Of a stretch of 64,000 bases of DNA, positions 52,406 to 61,437 are shown one piece after another. Below the pieces are notes generated by a model. It was not told where the DNA came from. It searched no databases and saw nothing but the letters and a program-made list of their open reading frames with translations. Position 1 is the stretch's first letter, and each line of letters begins with the position of its first letter. A program made the position numbers and the translations under genes. Source of the stretch: Gordonibacter sp034932485 (GTDB lineage: Bacteria; Actinomycetota; Coriobacteriia; Coriobacteriales; Eggerthellaceae); contig JAYFOQ010000021.1 of NCBI GenBank assembly GCA_034932485.1, positions 124,001 through 188,000 of the forward strand, given 5' to 3'.

Positions 52406-53697
52406 AGCGACTTCAGAGCTCCTCTCACTTCGCGGGCGAGTGTAAACAACCCACGCTTCTTCACGATGGGCATCATGCGCTTCGTGAGATGTGTTTGCGG
52501 CTTACCGTCTACCCTGAACATGGCATTCATAATTTCTTTCACCATAACCGGATAATCGGTGAACATGTTCGCCCAAGACTCCATGGTATGAGGCCACTTG
52601 CGGAACGTTTCCAGATCACGCATAACAAAAGAGTCTTCCATTGCTGTCTTATACGAGGCTAACCCCGCTGCGCTCGTATCGCCCGCATCGAGCGCTTTCA
52701 CGGCGGCCTGAGCAGCCATTTGACCGGAAGCTACAGCAAAGTCCATACCACGCACTTGGTAGCCCATGTTCATACACAGACCCGCCGCTTCCCCCGCAAT
52801 AAGCGCGCCATCAAACACATACTGCGGAACCATGTCGTAGCCACCTTCGGGCACCATATGCCCCGAATGCTCCACAAGCTTCGCACCACGTATAATAGGA
52901 GCAACCGCAGGATGGTTTTTAAAATCTTCAAGCATCTGATAAACAGGCATCTCGTTGGAGGCGTCGGCAGCGGTAGAGATGGTAGCCACCAGACCGAGCG
53001 AGATCGAGTCCTTGTTGGTGTATAGGAAGCCGCCACCGACCTGCCCATGGGTGCAGTCGCCCACGAAGAGCATGGCCGCGCCCTCGCCCTCGGGCACCAA
53101 GAACCTATCCTCAATAGTTGATGAAGGAAGCTCGAATACCTGCTTGATACCAACTGCCATTTGACTTGCTTTGGGACGAGCATTTCCGAGACTACGCTCA
53201 GACAAAAGAGTATTTACTCCCTCAGCCACAATAGTTACCTCGGCGGTAATCTCATCCTCGCCAGCACGTACGCCAATTACCTTTCCCGACTCATCTTTCA
53301 AAAGCTCTTCAACCGCGATACCACAAATATATTCAGCCCCTGCTTCTTCCGCCTTCTCAGCTAGCCACTGATCAAAGGGAGCACGCAAAACCGAGTAGGA
53401 ATCTGCCCCTTCTTCGGCTAGTTCCGGGCTGGTAAAGTCAACAGCCATCTGAGCGTTAGGGTCCATAAATGCCATACGCTCATGCGTAATTTTGCGCTCA
53501 AGGGGCGCTTCCTCCTCAAAGTTGGGGAAAACCTTCTTGAGCGAATGGGAGTAAATGCGACCACCCGTCATGTTTTTTGCGCCTGCAAAGTTGCCACGCT
53601 CGACCACGAGGACCGATTTGCCGGCCTTCGCGAGCTCGTAGGCCGCGATAGCGCCCGCACATCCGGAGCCGACGACAATCGCGTCGAAATCTGACAT
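52402..53697 (-). CDS. fixC: FAD-dependent oxidoreductase FixC
   Basis: The start at 53697 (MSDFDAIVVGSGCAG) is preferred over an upstream extension of 11 residues. The 431-residue protein has a dinucleotide-binding motif GSGCAGAIAAYELAKAG and ends with the FixC/ETF-QO-like region GGYDMVPQYVFDGALIAGEA. FixC passes electrons from FixAB to FixX and then to ferredoxin or quinone-type acceptors. It lies between fixB (155-base gap) and fixX (overlap). The gap before fixC is larger than usual and may hold a processing or secondary promoter site. Confidence 0.94.
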   Translation of the reverse strand: MSDFDAIVVGSGCAGAIAAYELAKAGKSVLVVERGNFAGAKNMTGGRIYSHSLKKVFPNFEEEAPLERKITHERMAFMDPNAQMAVDFTSPELAEEGADSYSVLRAPFDQWLAEKAEEAGAEYICGIAVEELLKDESGKVIGVRAGEDEITAEVTIVAEGVNTLLSERSLGNARPKASQMAVGIKQVFELPSSTIEDRFLVPEGEGAAMLFVGDCTHGQVGGGFLYTNKDSISLGLVATISTAADASNEMPVYQMLEDFKNHPAVAPIIRGAKLVEHSGHMVPEGGYDMVPQYVFDGALIAGEAAGLCMNMGYQVRGMDFAVASGQMAAQAAVKALDAGDTSAAGLASYKTAMEDSFVMRDLETFRKWPHTMESWANMFTDYPVMVKEIMNAMFRVDGKPQTHLTKRMMPIVKKRGLFTLAREVRGALKSL

Positions 53698-53852
53698 GAT
53701 TGGTTCCTTTCTCATTGAGAGGGTGCACATACCGAGAGCTTCGAAACTGGTTACACCCGGTACGTTTCCAGCATACTATTCCGTCACACAGGGGATAATG
53801 GGCAAAAGTGTTCCACTGCGGCATATCAAAAAATGACGGATTATCAATAAAC

Positions 53853-54737
53853 CTAAAGAGCGGCAACCAGGGCTGGAAGAACGTCTTTCACGTCGCCAAC
53901 CAGGCCATAGTCGCACTGCTTGAACACAGCGGCGTTTTTGTCCTTGTTGATGGCGAACATCGTGCCCGCACGGTTGCATCCCACCATGTGCTGCATCTGT
54001 CCGGAAATGCCACAGGCCACGTACACCTTCGGGGATAGCATAAGGCCAGAGACACCCACATAAAGCTCGGTCGGGAGCCAGTTCACACCCTCGGTAAGAG
54101 GACGCGAACAGGCAAGGCCGCCACCCAGCTTATCACAAAGCGCACGAGCCAAATCGAGTTCTGACTCTTCAGCAAACCCACGACCAGCAGCCACAACGGC
54201 ATCGGCCTTAAACAAATCTACGCCACTCTTTTCAATAGGCTTACGATCGACAAGTTCCATCGGGCAAGCCGGAGCAACCCAGACAACATCCTCAACAACG
54301 TTGCTACCGGACGGCTGAACATCGGCGAATGCTCCAGAGCCTACCGTATAGAGAGAAACGGCACCCTGTGCCTTCTGCACGCGTTCACCCACACCACCGA
54401 AGTAGAGGCTTCGAGCACCTTGCTCTTCAAAAGACATAACGTCGGTAATGGTAGAAGTCCCGGCATGTGCGGCAAGCTTGCCAGCAATCAGCTTCATGCG
54501 CCGCGTGGGCTCCACGAGCACAACGCTCGGCTGCTCAGCATCAAACAACGCGATAACTGTGTCGGCCGCGTCTTCCATAAGGGTGCCTTCCGGCACGGCA
54601 ATACGGGCCACCTTATCGGCAACACCCTCAAGAACCTCATCAAAGGTTACCAACACAACTTCGTCGGCCAGGGTGCGTGCGCCAGCGGCAAGCTCGCGAG
54701 CAGCATCCGCGCGTTCAGCGATAACAAGTGCTTTCAT
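53853..54737 (-). CDS. fixB: Electron transfer flavoprotein alpha subunit FixB
   Basis: The 294-residue protein has the alpha-subunit FAD domain: VVAAGRGFAEESELDLARAL, LACSRPLTEGVNWLP, VGVSGLMLSPKVYVACGISG, QMQHMVGC and FAINKDKNAAVF. The ATG at 54737 is used; a TTG three codons upstream has better spacing from GAAAGG and remains possible. It pairs with FixA. The resemblance to E. coli FixB is strong in the last 120 residues. Confidence 0.94.
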   Translation of the reverse strand: MKALVIAERADAARELAAGARTLADEVVLVTFDEVLEGVADKVARIAVPEGTLMEDAADTVIALFDAEQPSVVLVEPTRRMKLIAGKLAAHAGTSTITDVMSFEEQGARSLYFGGVGERVQKAQGAVSLYTVGSGAFADVQPSGSNVVEDVVWVAPACPMELVDRKPIEKSGVDLFKADAVVAAGRGFAEESELDLARALCDKLGGGLACSRPLTEGVNWLPTELYVGVSGLMLSPKVYVACGISGQMQHMVGCNRAGTMFAINKDKNAAVFKQCDYGLVGDVKDVLPALVAAL

Positions 54738-54779
54738 AACTATCAACTCTGCCTTTCTTATCTATTCGAGCGGATTGGC

Positions 54780-55529
54780 TTACAGGGCCGCTTTGAGGGC
54801 GGCAGCGAACTGGGCGACGGCGCCATCAGCCGAAGCGTCGAGAATTTCGAGTTTGCGGTCGGCCTGCTGGGGAGCTAGGCAAGAGACAACTTCTAAGCCG
54901 CTACCGCAGACGTCTGCGGCACCCGCCACATCCATGGGCTTTTTGCCCGCAGCCAAAATGTCCTTCATGCCAGGAATACGCGGAACTGCCACATCGGGCG
55001 ACACCGACACCACGGCAGGAAGTGGCACGCGCACTGTCTCAACAACGTCTTCAAGCGTACGCTCGACAACCACAGCACCGGCTTCAGGTGTAATCTTAGA
55101 TACGGCGTTCACCACCGGCAGACCCAGGCGTGCCGCCAGCTGTACATCGACCTGCTGCGCATAGTTGTCGGCCGATCCGTCACCGCACAGAATAAGATCG
55201 TACTCCCCCACTTTTTCAACCAGTGGAACAAGTGCACAAGCGGTTGCATGTGCATCCATATTTGCGCACGCATCGTCCGCACACATAATCAATTCGTCGA
55301 CACCACGAGCAAGTACGTTTTTCTTTAGCTTGCCGTCGTCAATCGAAGCAGCACCAGCCGTAATGGCAACTACTTTGCCGCTATCTGCCAGCTGCGCCGC
55401 AGCCTCCATGGCATTTAGATCGTAAGCCGACACAATGCCTTTAGCCTTCGAAAAATCCAAGCTGCGATCGCCAGCAACCTGGATGTCTTGGTCGTCGGGA
55501 ACAACCTTGAAAGAGACAATGATATTCAC
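54780..55529 (-). CDS. fixA: Electron transfer flavoprotein beta subunit FixA
   Basis: The 249-residue protein starts MNIIVSFKVVPDDQDI and has the nucleotide-binding SAYDLNAMEAAAQLADSG and LCGDGSADNYAQQVDVQLAA segments of ETF beta. It is the first gene of fixABCX. The long leader with two hairpins (55556-55615) is upstream. Confidence 0.94.
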   Translation of the reverse strand: MNIIVSFKVVPDDQDIQVAGDRSLDFSKAKGIVSAYDLNAMEAAAQLADSGKVVAITAGAASIDDGKLKKNVLARGVDELIMCADDACANMDAHATACALVPLVEKVGEYDLILCGDGSADNYAQQVDVQLAARLGLPVVNAVSKITPEAGAVVVERTLEDVVETVRVPLPAVVSVSPDVAVPRIPGMKDILAAGKKPMDVAGAADVCGSGLEVVSCLAPQQADRKLEILDASADGAVAQFAAALKAAL

Positions 55530-55888
55530 CTTGTATGCCTTTCTCTTACGTATTCAGGGGCGTTTCTCTCGTAGACGCCCCGCCCGTCCGCACCGCACAC
55601 CGAGGCGAACGGGCGGGCAAGATGTTTTGTAGTCTGCCGGGCATGAAGCAGGCGCGCATCGCAAAAATGCTGCTAAAGCATCATTACTCAAATTCTTGTG
55701 ATGCCTCGTTTTTAAGTATTAGGCAGCTACCACGATGCTTGCGATGCAAAACGTGTGCCCAAGAGTGATGATAACAATAGTCTTCGAGCGCGTGGAGTAA
55801 CCAGATTCTAACGTAGCTACCTATCGCAAGAATGAGAGCCGCGCCACCCGCCCGACAAACAAATGTCGCACCAAAACAAGGAGGAGCA
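55530..55888. promoter_or_regulatory. Divergent fixA-caiD control region with tandem hairpins
   Basis: This 359-base space drives fixABCX (minus) and caiD (plus). Near fixA two hairpins abut: GGGGCGT (55557-55563) with ACGCCCC (55575-55581), and CGCCCGT (55581-55587) with ACGGGCG (55609-55615). They share base 55581, so they compete slightly. Neither is followed by a T run. The remainder is AT-richer, with repeated GATGC/GATG elements around 55660-55775, possible binding sites, and GGAGGAG ahead of caiD at 55881. No clear -35/-10 pair was found. Confidence 0.5.
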
Positions 55889-56674
55889 ATGGCAGATTAC
55901 TATGGTACCGACACCGTCGTTTCCGAGCTTCGCGAGGACGGCTTACTTATCATGCGCATCAACCGCCCCGAAGTGGCAAATGCACTCAACGGCGTTACCT
56001 CCAAAGCCATGGAGAACATCATGAATAACGCTGAAACCGATCCGGCGGTGCGCGCCATCATTGTCACCGGTACCGGCAAAGTGTTCTGCGCAGGCGAGGA
56101 TCTCTCCGAGTTGAGCGCCGGTGGCGAATGTCAAACCGTAACTGAGCACGGCTTCGGTGGCCTCACTGCACGCCTATGCTCTAAGCCCGTCATTGCGGCC
56201 TGCAACGGCTCTGCAGCTGGCGGCGGCATGGAAATCGCACTTTCTTGCGACATGGTTGTTGCCAACGAAAATGCCAAGTTCGGATGCACCGAAGTAGGCC
56301 TTGGAATCATCGCCTCTACCGGTGGTCTCGTTCGTCTCGCCCGCGACATTAACCGTAAGGACTGCATGGAGCTACTCCTTACCGGCAAGAAAATAAAAGC
56401 TCCCGAAGCCAAAGCCTTGGGACTTATCAACTACGTCGTACCTGCCGAAGAGGTTATGGATCGCGCCATCGAACTTGCTGAGGAGTGCCTAAAGAATGCT
56501 CCTTTGGCCTTGAAGTGGACCAAGTATGTCGTACACGCTGCCGACCAGATGTCCGAAGAAGACGCCATGCGCTACAGCGATGCTGCTTACCGCTTCCTCG
56601 AAAAGACCGAGGACGGCATCGAGGGACCTGCCGCTTTTGTTGAGAAGCGCACACCCAACTGGCAGGGTAAGTAA
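55889..56674 (+). CDS. caiD: Crotonobetainyl-CoA hydratase (carnitinyl-CoA dehydratase)
   Basis: The start at 55889 (MADYYGTDTVV) follows AAGGAGGAG; a longer frame upstream is non-coding. The 261-residue length equals E. coli CaiD. Crotonase features are FCAGEDLSELSAGG, NGSAAGGGMEIALSCD (oxyanion hole) and CTEVGLGIIASTGGLVRLAR, and it ends EGPAAFVEKRTPNWQGK, close to the CaiD end. It reversibly dehydrates L-carnitinyl-CoA to crotonobetainyl-CoA. It is plus strand, apart from caiABC. Confidence 0.88.
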   Translation: MADYYGTDTVVSELREDGLLIMRINRPEVANALNGVTSKAMENIMNNAETDPAVRAIIVTGTGKVFCAGEDLSELSAGGECQTVTEHGFGGLTARLCSKPVIAACNGSAAGGGMEIALSCDMVVANENAKFGCTEVGLGIIASTGGLVRLARDINRKDCMELLLTGKKIKAPEAKALGLINYVVPAEEVMDRAIELAEECLKNAPLALKWTKYVVHAADQMSEEDAMRYSDAAYRFLEKTEDGIEGPAAFVEKRTPNWQGK

Positions 56675-56716
56675 CCAGCGCTCCCCCGCTTATCTCATAA
56701 GCGGCATTCCCTGCAT

Positions 56717-56814
56717 AAAAAAGCTCTGAGTAAAGTGAACCACATCCCAGAATTCGAACAAAGAACAGCGTGTTCAAGCTGGAGGTGTGGTTCATTATAG
56801 CTCGGGGCTTTTTT
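56717..56814. terminator. Long interrupted hairpin between caiD and serA
   Basis: Left arm elements AAAAAAGCTCTGAG, AGTGAACCACA and CCAG (56717-56750) pair with CTGG, TGTGGTTCATT and CTCGGGGCTTTTTT (56779-56814), with an inner GAACA/TGTTC. It has A and T runs at its ends, so it can terminate in both directions. At nearly 100 bases it is much longer than a usual terminator and may act as attenuator for the serA-like gene. Confidence 0.65.
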
Positions 56815-56976
56815 GCGTGTAGGGCGCTCGCATGCACACGCTCCCACCGTATGCATGCGCACTTTGGCAGGGTTTTCGTTGACATGCTCGTACTTAGCAG
56901 GCAGTATAGGAAAATCTGCGAAACACGCCCAAAAGGCGCCGGCAGACGAGAACCCGCCCAAGCCAAGGAGAAGCCC

Positions 56977-58143
56977 ATGCCTCGCATTCACTGCCTCAAC
57001 AACATTTCCACCTATGGCACCGATCTGCTCACCGGATCTTACGAGCTTACCGACGATACCACAACGGCAACAGGCATTCTCGTACGGAGCGCCTCCATGC
57101 ACGACATGGAGTTTGGCAGCGACCTTCTTGCCATCGCTCGTGCAGGGGCTGGCGTAAATAACATTCCTCTGGATCGATGCGCCGAAGAAGGTATCGTTGT
57201 ATTTAACACGCCAGGTGCAAATGCAAACGCTGTAAAAGAATTGGTTTTATGTGCCCTCTTGCTGGGTAGTCGCGGCATCATAGACGGCATCGAATGGTGT
57301 CGCGAAAATGCCAACGACGACAATATTGCTAAAGCAGCTGAAAAGGCAAAGAAGGCATTTGCTGGCCGCGAAATCAAAGGTAAGAAGCTTGGCGTGATTG
57401 GTCTGGGCGCCATTGGTGCCGAGGTAGCGAATTCTGCCATCGATCTTGGTATGGACGTATACGGCTACGACCCTTACGTGTCAGTGGGTGCCGCTTGGCG
57501 TATTTCAAGCGAGGTTCATCATGTAGTAAATCTCGATGACCTCTTCCGTACCTGCGACTATTTCAGTATTCATGTACCCGCCGTGGAAGGCACCATTGGC
57601 ATGGTTGATGAGCATGCCTGCTCGCTTATGCCAGAAGGTGCCGTATTTTTAAACTTCTCGCGAGACACGCTGGTAAACAACGCAGCCATGGCTTCCGCGC
57701 TTGCATCCGGCAAAGTGCACACCTATATCACCGACTTCGCCACACCGGAAGTTATGAACATGGAGCATGCCATTGTGCTGCCTCATTTGGGGGCCTCAAC
57801 CGAAGAAGCTGAAGACAATTGCGCCGTTATGGCTGTTCGAGAAATTATGAACTACCTAGAAAACGGCAATATCGTTAATTCAGTGAACTATCCCGCTTGC
57901 GATATGGGACTATGTCCCGAAGGCCAGGGACGAGTGGCTGTGATGCACCGCAACATTCCCAACATGATCAGCCGCATCGCCAATGTATTCGGCGACGAAG
58001 GGGTAAATATCGAAAACCTCACGAACAAGACGCGAGGCGACTACTCTTACACGCTTATCGACTTGAACCAGCCAGCACCAACCAGTGCGCTCGAACATCT
58101 TACCAACATCGAAGGTATTCGCCGCGTACGCGTGGTTCGATAA
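56977..58143 (+). CDS. serA: D-3-phosphoglycerate dehydrogenase-like protein with ACT domain
   Basis: The start at 56977 (MPRIHCLNNISTYG) follows CCAAGGAG; the upstream frame covers the leader hairpin. The 388-residue protein has the NAD fold with GVIGLGAIGAEVANSAID, the catalytic Arg near FLNFSRDTL and His in LPHLGAST, and a C-terminal ACT domain (about 318-388) that usually binds serine. Length and form match the short SerA of many anaerobes. It would start serine synthesis; its place inside a carnitine locus is unexpected, and an acyl- or hydroxyacid role cannot be excluded. Confidence 0.85.
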   Translation: MPRIHCLNNISTYGTDLLTGSYELTDDTTTATGILVRSASMHDMEFGSDLLAIARAGAGVNNIPLDRCAEEGIVVFNTPGANANAVKELVLCALLLGSRGIIDGIEWCRENANDDNIAKAAEKAKKAFAGREIKGKKLGVIGLGAIGAEVANSAIDLGMDVYGYDPYVSVGAAWRISSEVHHVVNLDDLFRTCDYFSIHVPAVEGTIGMVDEHACSLMPEGAVFLNFSRDTLVNNAAMASALASGKVHTYITDFATPEVMNMEHAIVLPHLGASTEEAEDNCAVMAVREIMNYLENGNIVNSVNYPACDMGLCPEGQGRVAVMHRNIPNMISRIANVFGDEGVNIENLTNKTRGDYSYTLIDLNQPAPTSALEHLTNIEGIRRVRVVR

Positions 58144-58178
58144 CGCTCCACGTAAGATTCTTATCGGAAACAACAATC

Positions 58179-58205
58179 AAAAGGGAGCCAATGTGCTCCC
58201 TTTTT
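58179..58205. terminator. Bidirectional terminator between serA and transporter gene
   Basis: AAAAGGGAGC (58179-58188) pairs with GCTCCCTTTT (58195-58204) around CAATGT, with a T run on the plus strand and a matching T run on the minus strand. It separates the convergent serA-like and MFS genes. Confidence 0.9.
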
Positions 58206-58244
58206 ACAGAATACATCGTTGCACTATTGCACTTGCAGCAGCCC

Positions 58245-59687
58245 TCACGCCCTAGGTACTCGCATGGTGTCCAGATCAAGCGAACTTGATTCGATAAGCG
58301 ATTTTCCTTTCGTCTCGGGAGCCATGAATACCGAAAGAATTAATCCCACGAGCACCAACCCTGCCGCAACCAGCATGGTAGGCCCTATACCATAAGCAGC
58401 CAAAAACAACGGTAAGCCATACGTAGCCACGATAGTACCAATGCGCGAAAAGGCTATGGCAATACCCACGGCCGTTGCGCGCACTTCCGTAGGGAACAAC
58501 TCGTTAGGATAAAGCCATTGAAGGATACCGGGACCACCACTGAAAAAAGCATACAAACCGAACCCAGCAATAATAACGATAACGGGTGCATCAGGAAACA
58601 GTCCCAGCACCACCAAGCCACACGCCATGAGTGCAAGTGAACGAATAAGCAGCGGGCGACGTCCCATAGAATTAAGCCAAAACATAGCCGGTATAGAGCC
58701 TATAAGGAAAAACAGACTGACAGCACTTTCCCCAAGAATAGCCTCTTGTCCCGCGCCCAGTCCAAACGCCGTCATAATCTCAGGACCGAACGTATAAATG
58801 GCGTACATAGGTACCACCTGACAAAGCGTCAGAATACCTAAAAATACAATACGCTTGGCATAACCCCCACGAAACACCTTGCGCAAACTCGTCTTCTCGC
58901 CTGGCTCTTCTAGTTCTAATTCGACACCTTCGCCAAATACACGCTTGATAACAGCATTGGCCTCTTCGGTGCGCCCCTTCTGAGCAAGCCACAGGGGCGA
59001 TTCGGGAATGTCATGACGTCCAATTAGCAGAACAATACACGGAATAATGGCCGAACCAAGCATCCACTGCCAACCGTTGGGAACACTGTAGAGAAAATAA
59101 CCTGCGAACGCAGCAACCGTTGCACCAAGATACCAGGCAGCCGATACCATACCCATAGAAATAGACCGATGCTGTTTAGGAGTGAACTCGGCGATAAGTG
59201 AGGTGGCAATGGGATAATCGGCGCCCACGAACACGCCGATAAAAAAGCGCGCGGCCACCAACTGCAGAGGATCAGCGCAAAACACGCTTAAAAGAGAAAA
59301 GAGACCAATAGCCACAATATCGATGATAAACATCTTCTTGCGTCCAATGCGATCGGTAAGATACCCGCCCACGATGGTTCCCACAAAAATACCAAGCAAA
59401 ACGGATGCTCCAATGGCAGCACTCCATATCTCAGTGAGATTAAATTGGGGTGTGATCTGGGTAAGTGCTACACCTATAAGCGATAATACGTAACCATCTA
59501 GAAACGACCCTCCGCTTGAAAAAAACGTGATCTTGCGTAGGAATGGGGTCATCGCCACGTCGTCCATAGTCTTTTTACCGGCGCGCTTTACCTTATCGAC
59601 CACTTCTCCACCAATGAGCATCGCACCATCGGTAACCCCACCCAGTGGAGGGCTGGTTACCTGCGTCATATTTTTGACATCTCTCAT
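58245..59687 (-). CDS. MFS transporter of the carnitine locus
   Basis: The start at 59687 (MRDVKNMTQVTS) follows GGGAGACG. The 480-residue protein has a polar N-terminus of about 50 residues and 12 helices with motif A DRIGRKKMF, GVFVGADYPIATSLIAEFTP after helix 4, and YPNELFPTEVRATAVG after helix 10, a sugar-porter/organic-cation type pattern. It sits 30 bases after caiC and takes the position that CaiT holds in E. coli. It could import carnitine, crotonobetaine or gamma-butyrobetaine. Substrate is inferred from position only. Confidence 0.87.
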   Translation of the reverse strand: MRDVKNMTQVTSPPLGGVTDGAMLIGGEVVDKVKRAGKKTMDDVAMTPFLRKITFFSSGGSFLDGYVLSLIGVALTQITPQFNLTEIWSAAIGASVLLGIFVGTIVGGYLTDRIGRKKMFIIDIVAIGLFSLLSVFCADPLQLVAARFFIGVFVGADYPIATSLIAEFTPKQHRSISMGMVSAAWYLGATVAAFAGYFLYSVPNGWQWMLGSAIIPCIVLLIGRHDIPESPLWLAQKGRTEEANAVIKRVFGEGVELELEEPGEKTSLRKVFRGGYAKRIVFLGILTLCQVVPMYAIYTFGPEIMTAFGLGAGQEAILGESAVSLFFLIGSIPAMFWLNSMGRRPLLIRSLALMACGLVVLGLFPDAPVIVIIAGFGLYAFFSGGPGILQWLYPNELFPTEVRATAVGIAIAFSRIGTIVATYGLPLFLAAYGIGPTMLVAAGLVLVGLILSVFMAPETKGKSLIESSSLDLDTMRVPRA

Positions 59688-59717
59688 GCTTTCGTCTCCC
59701 TTATGCTTTTCCACTCT

Positions 59718-61313
59718 CTATCTGAGAAGCTTCTTTTCGATTTTCATAGAACACGTACGGGGGAAATCTTCCACAATCTCGACGAACGTCGGTACCTTAA
59801 AACTGGCTAGATGCTGCTCACAAAAGGAGATAACGTCCTCCTTTGTGATGATTGCCCCTATGCAAGGCAAAACGAAGGCCTTAACTGCTTGGTCACGAAT
59901 AGGATCATCCACTCCAACAACGGCAGCCTCCGCAATGTTTGGATGGCGCACCAAAACATTTTCTATCTCGGTAGTCGAAATGTTTTCTCCTGCTCGCTTG
60001 ATCATGTTTGTCTTGCGGTCAACAAAATAAAACCAGCCGTCGCTATCCGTTCGGCCTTTATCCCCCGTTTTAAGCCATCCGTCGGCAGTAAAAGCGAATG
60101 CGGTCGCAGCATCGTCGCGGTAGTAACCCAGCATGACGCTCACCCCCCGCTTGCCAAGCACCTGAATCTCGCCCACTTCCCCCGCTTCGGCCAGTGTACC
60201 GTCATCACGGACAATGCGTACTTCATAACCAAGCCCCGGTCGCCCAATCGAGGGCCAACGACGCTCACCCTCAGGAGGATCGGTAAGCACCCAACCAATC
60301 GACTCAGTCGATCCATACGTGTTCATTAGGCGTACGCCAAAACGCTCCTCAAAAGAAACTTTCTCTGCATCTGACACGGGCAGAAAGTAGAGAACTTCGC
60401 GTAGGCAATGATCTTTATCCTGAGTACACTCGGGTTGTAACATAAGCGTGCGTAGCATCATGGCAACACACTGTGTGACCGTGGCTCGATAGCTGCGTAT
60501 CTGAGACCAAAACTGACTAGCTGAATACTTCTCCACCACAATAAGAGTTGCCCCTGCTGTCAGCACGGGCATGAGAGCAGCTAGCTGGAAGTTAGAGTGA
60601 CACGCTGGCATGGTAGTAAGCATGCGATCTTTGTCGGTAAGCGTAACTTCCCAATCGCCGTAACGTCCGCTAAATAACAAATTCGCATGAGTTAATACCA
60701 CGCCTTTAGGACGCGAAGTTGTGCCAGACGTAAAAATAATCTCTGCAGGGTCCTGCGCGCGTACGCATCTACACTCAAGGGGGTCTATGGACTCAGCGGA
60801 TCTAAGTGTCTCGAAATCTTTCAGAATGGCATTTGATACCAGCGCGGCCTTCGCTTCATCGCGACATTCAATACCCATCTCGTCCATACGTGCCACCAAC
60901 ACGCCGTGCGGAAAAACGAAACCTTCGTCTGAGGCCTTGCAGTACAACTCAACGAACTTTGGCTCAATAACAGCGCACGATACCTCTGTCTTTCCCAACA
61001 CGTAAGCTACCTCTTCGGTAAGATACTGCTCGTTCATAGGCACCATAACGGCGCCTATTTTCGCTAAAGCAAACAGACATAACATGAACTCTGGACAGGT
61101 GCATAAATGCACAGCCACCCGCTCGCCGCGGTTTATCCCCAAACGCAAAAATAAATTTGCCGTACGACTAATCTCTTGATCAAATTGACCGTAGGTATAG
61201 GTACGCTCGCTCCCATTACGATCACGGAATACAAGAAACGTACGATCGCCGTAAACATTCGCTAGGTCACCCCAGAGGCTTTGTGTCGTCTCGCCTCCTA
61301 CGATATCCGTCAC
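59718..61313 (-). CDS. caiC: Crotonobetaine/carnitine-CoA ligase
   Basis: It activates carnitine or crotonobetaine with ATP and CoA. The start is GTG at 61313 after AAGGTGAG. The 531-residue protein carries the CaiC-type IFTSGTTSRPKGVVLTHANL, NTYGSTESIGW, the RKTNMIKRAGENISTTEIEN hinge and DPIRDQAVKAFVL, all close to E. coli CaiC. The final lysine motif reads CSMKIEKK instead of CSGKIIRK, a change of Gly to Met next to the catalytic lysine. It follows caiB by 124 bases with a hairpin in the gap. Confidence 0.9.
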   Translation of the reverse strand: MTDIVGGETTQSLWGDLANVYGDRTFLVFRDRNGSERTYTYGQFDQEISRTANLFLRLGINRGERVAVHLCTCPEFMLCLFALAKIGAVMVPMNEQYLTEEVAYVLGKTEVSCAVIEPKFVELYCKASDEGFVFPHGVLVARMDEMGIECRDEAKAALVSNAILKDFETLRSAESIDPLECRCVRAQDPAEIIFTSGTTSRPKGVVLTHANLLFSGRYGDWEVTLTDKDRMLTTMPACHSNFQLAALMPVLTAGATLIVVEKYSASQFWSQIRSYRATVTQCVAMMLRTLMLQPECTQDKDHCLREVLYFLPVSDAEKVSFEERFGVRLMNTYGSTESIGWVLTDPPEGERRWPSIGRPGLGYEVRIVRDDGTLAEAGEVGEIQVLGKRGVSVMLGYYRDDAATAFAFTADGWLKTGDKGRTDSDGWFYFVDRKTNMIKRAGENISTTEIENVLVRHPNIAEAAVVGVDDPIRDQAVKAFVLPCIGAIITKEDVISFCEQHLASFKVPTFVEIVEDFPRTCSMKIEKKLLR

Positions 61314-61399
61314 TTAACTCACCTTCTGCGTTCTCGTGCCCACTGTTACTTTCGCGTTTAAACCCGCCCCTAGAGCGCACTGGGTTTTACTACAACAGG

Positions 61400-61432
61400 A
61401 AAGCCAACCCGCATGAAGCAGGTTGGCTTTTT
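61400..61432. terminator. Hairpin between caiB and caiC
   Basis: AAAGCCAACC (61400-61409) pairs with GGTTGGCTTT (61421-61430), 10 bp with an 11-base loop. On the plus strand a T run follows; on the minus strand, the direction of the cai genes, it is followed by CCTGTTG, so it would act as a processing or attenuation structure rather than a full stop. Confidence 0.65.
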
Positions 61433-61437
61433 AGATA

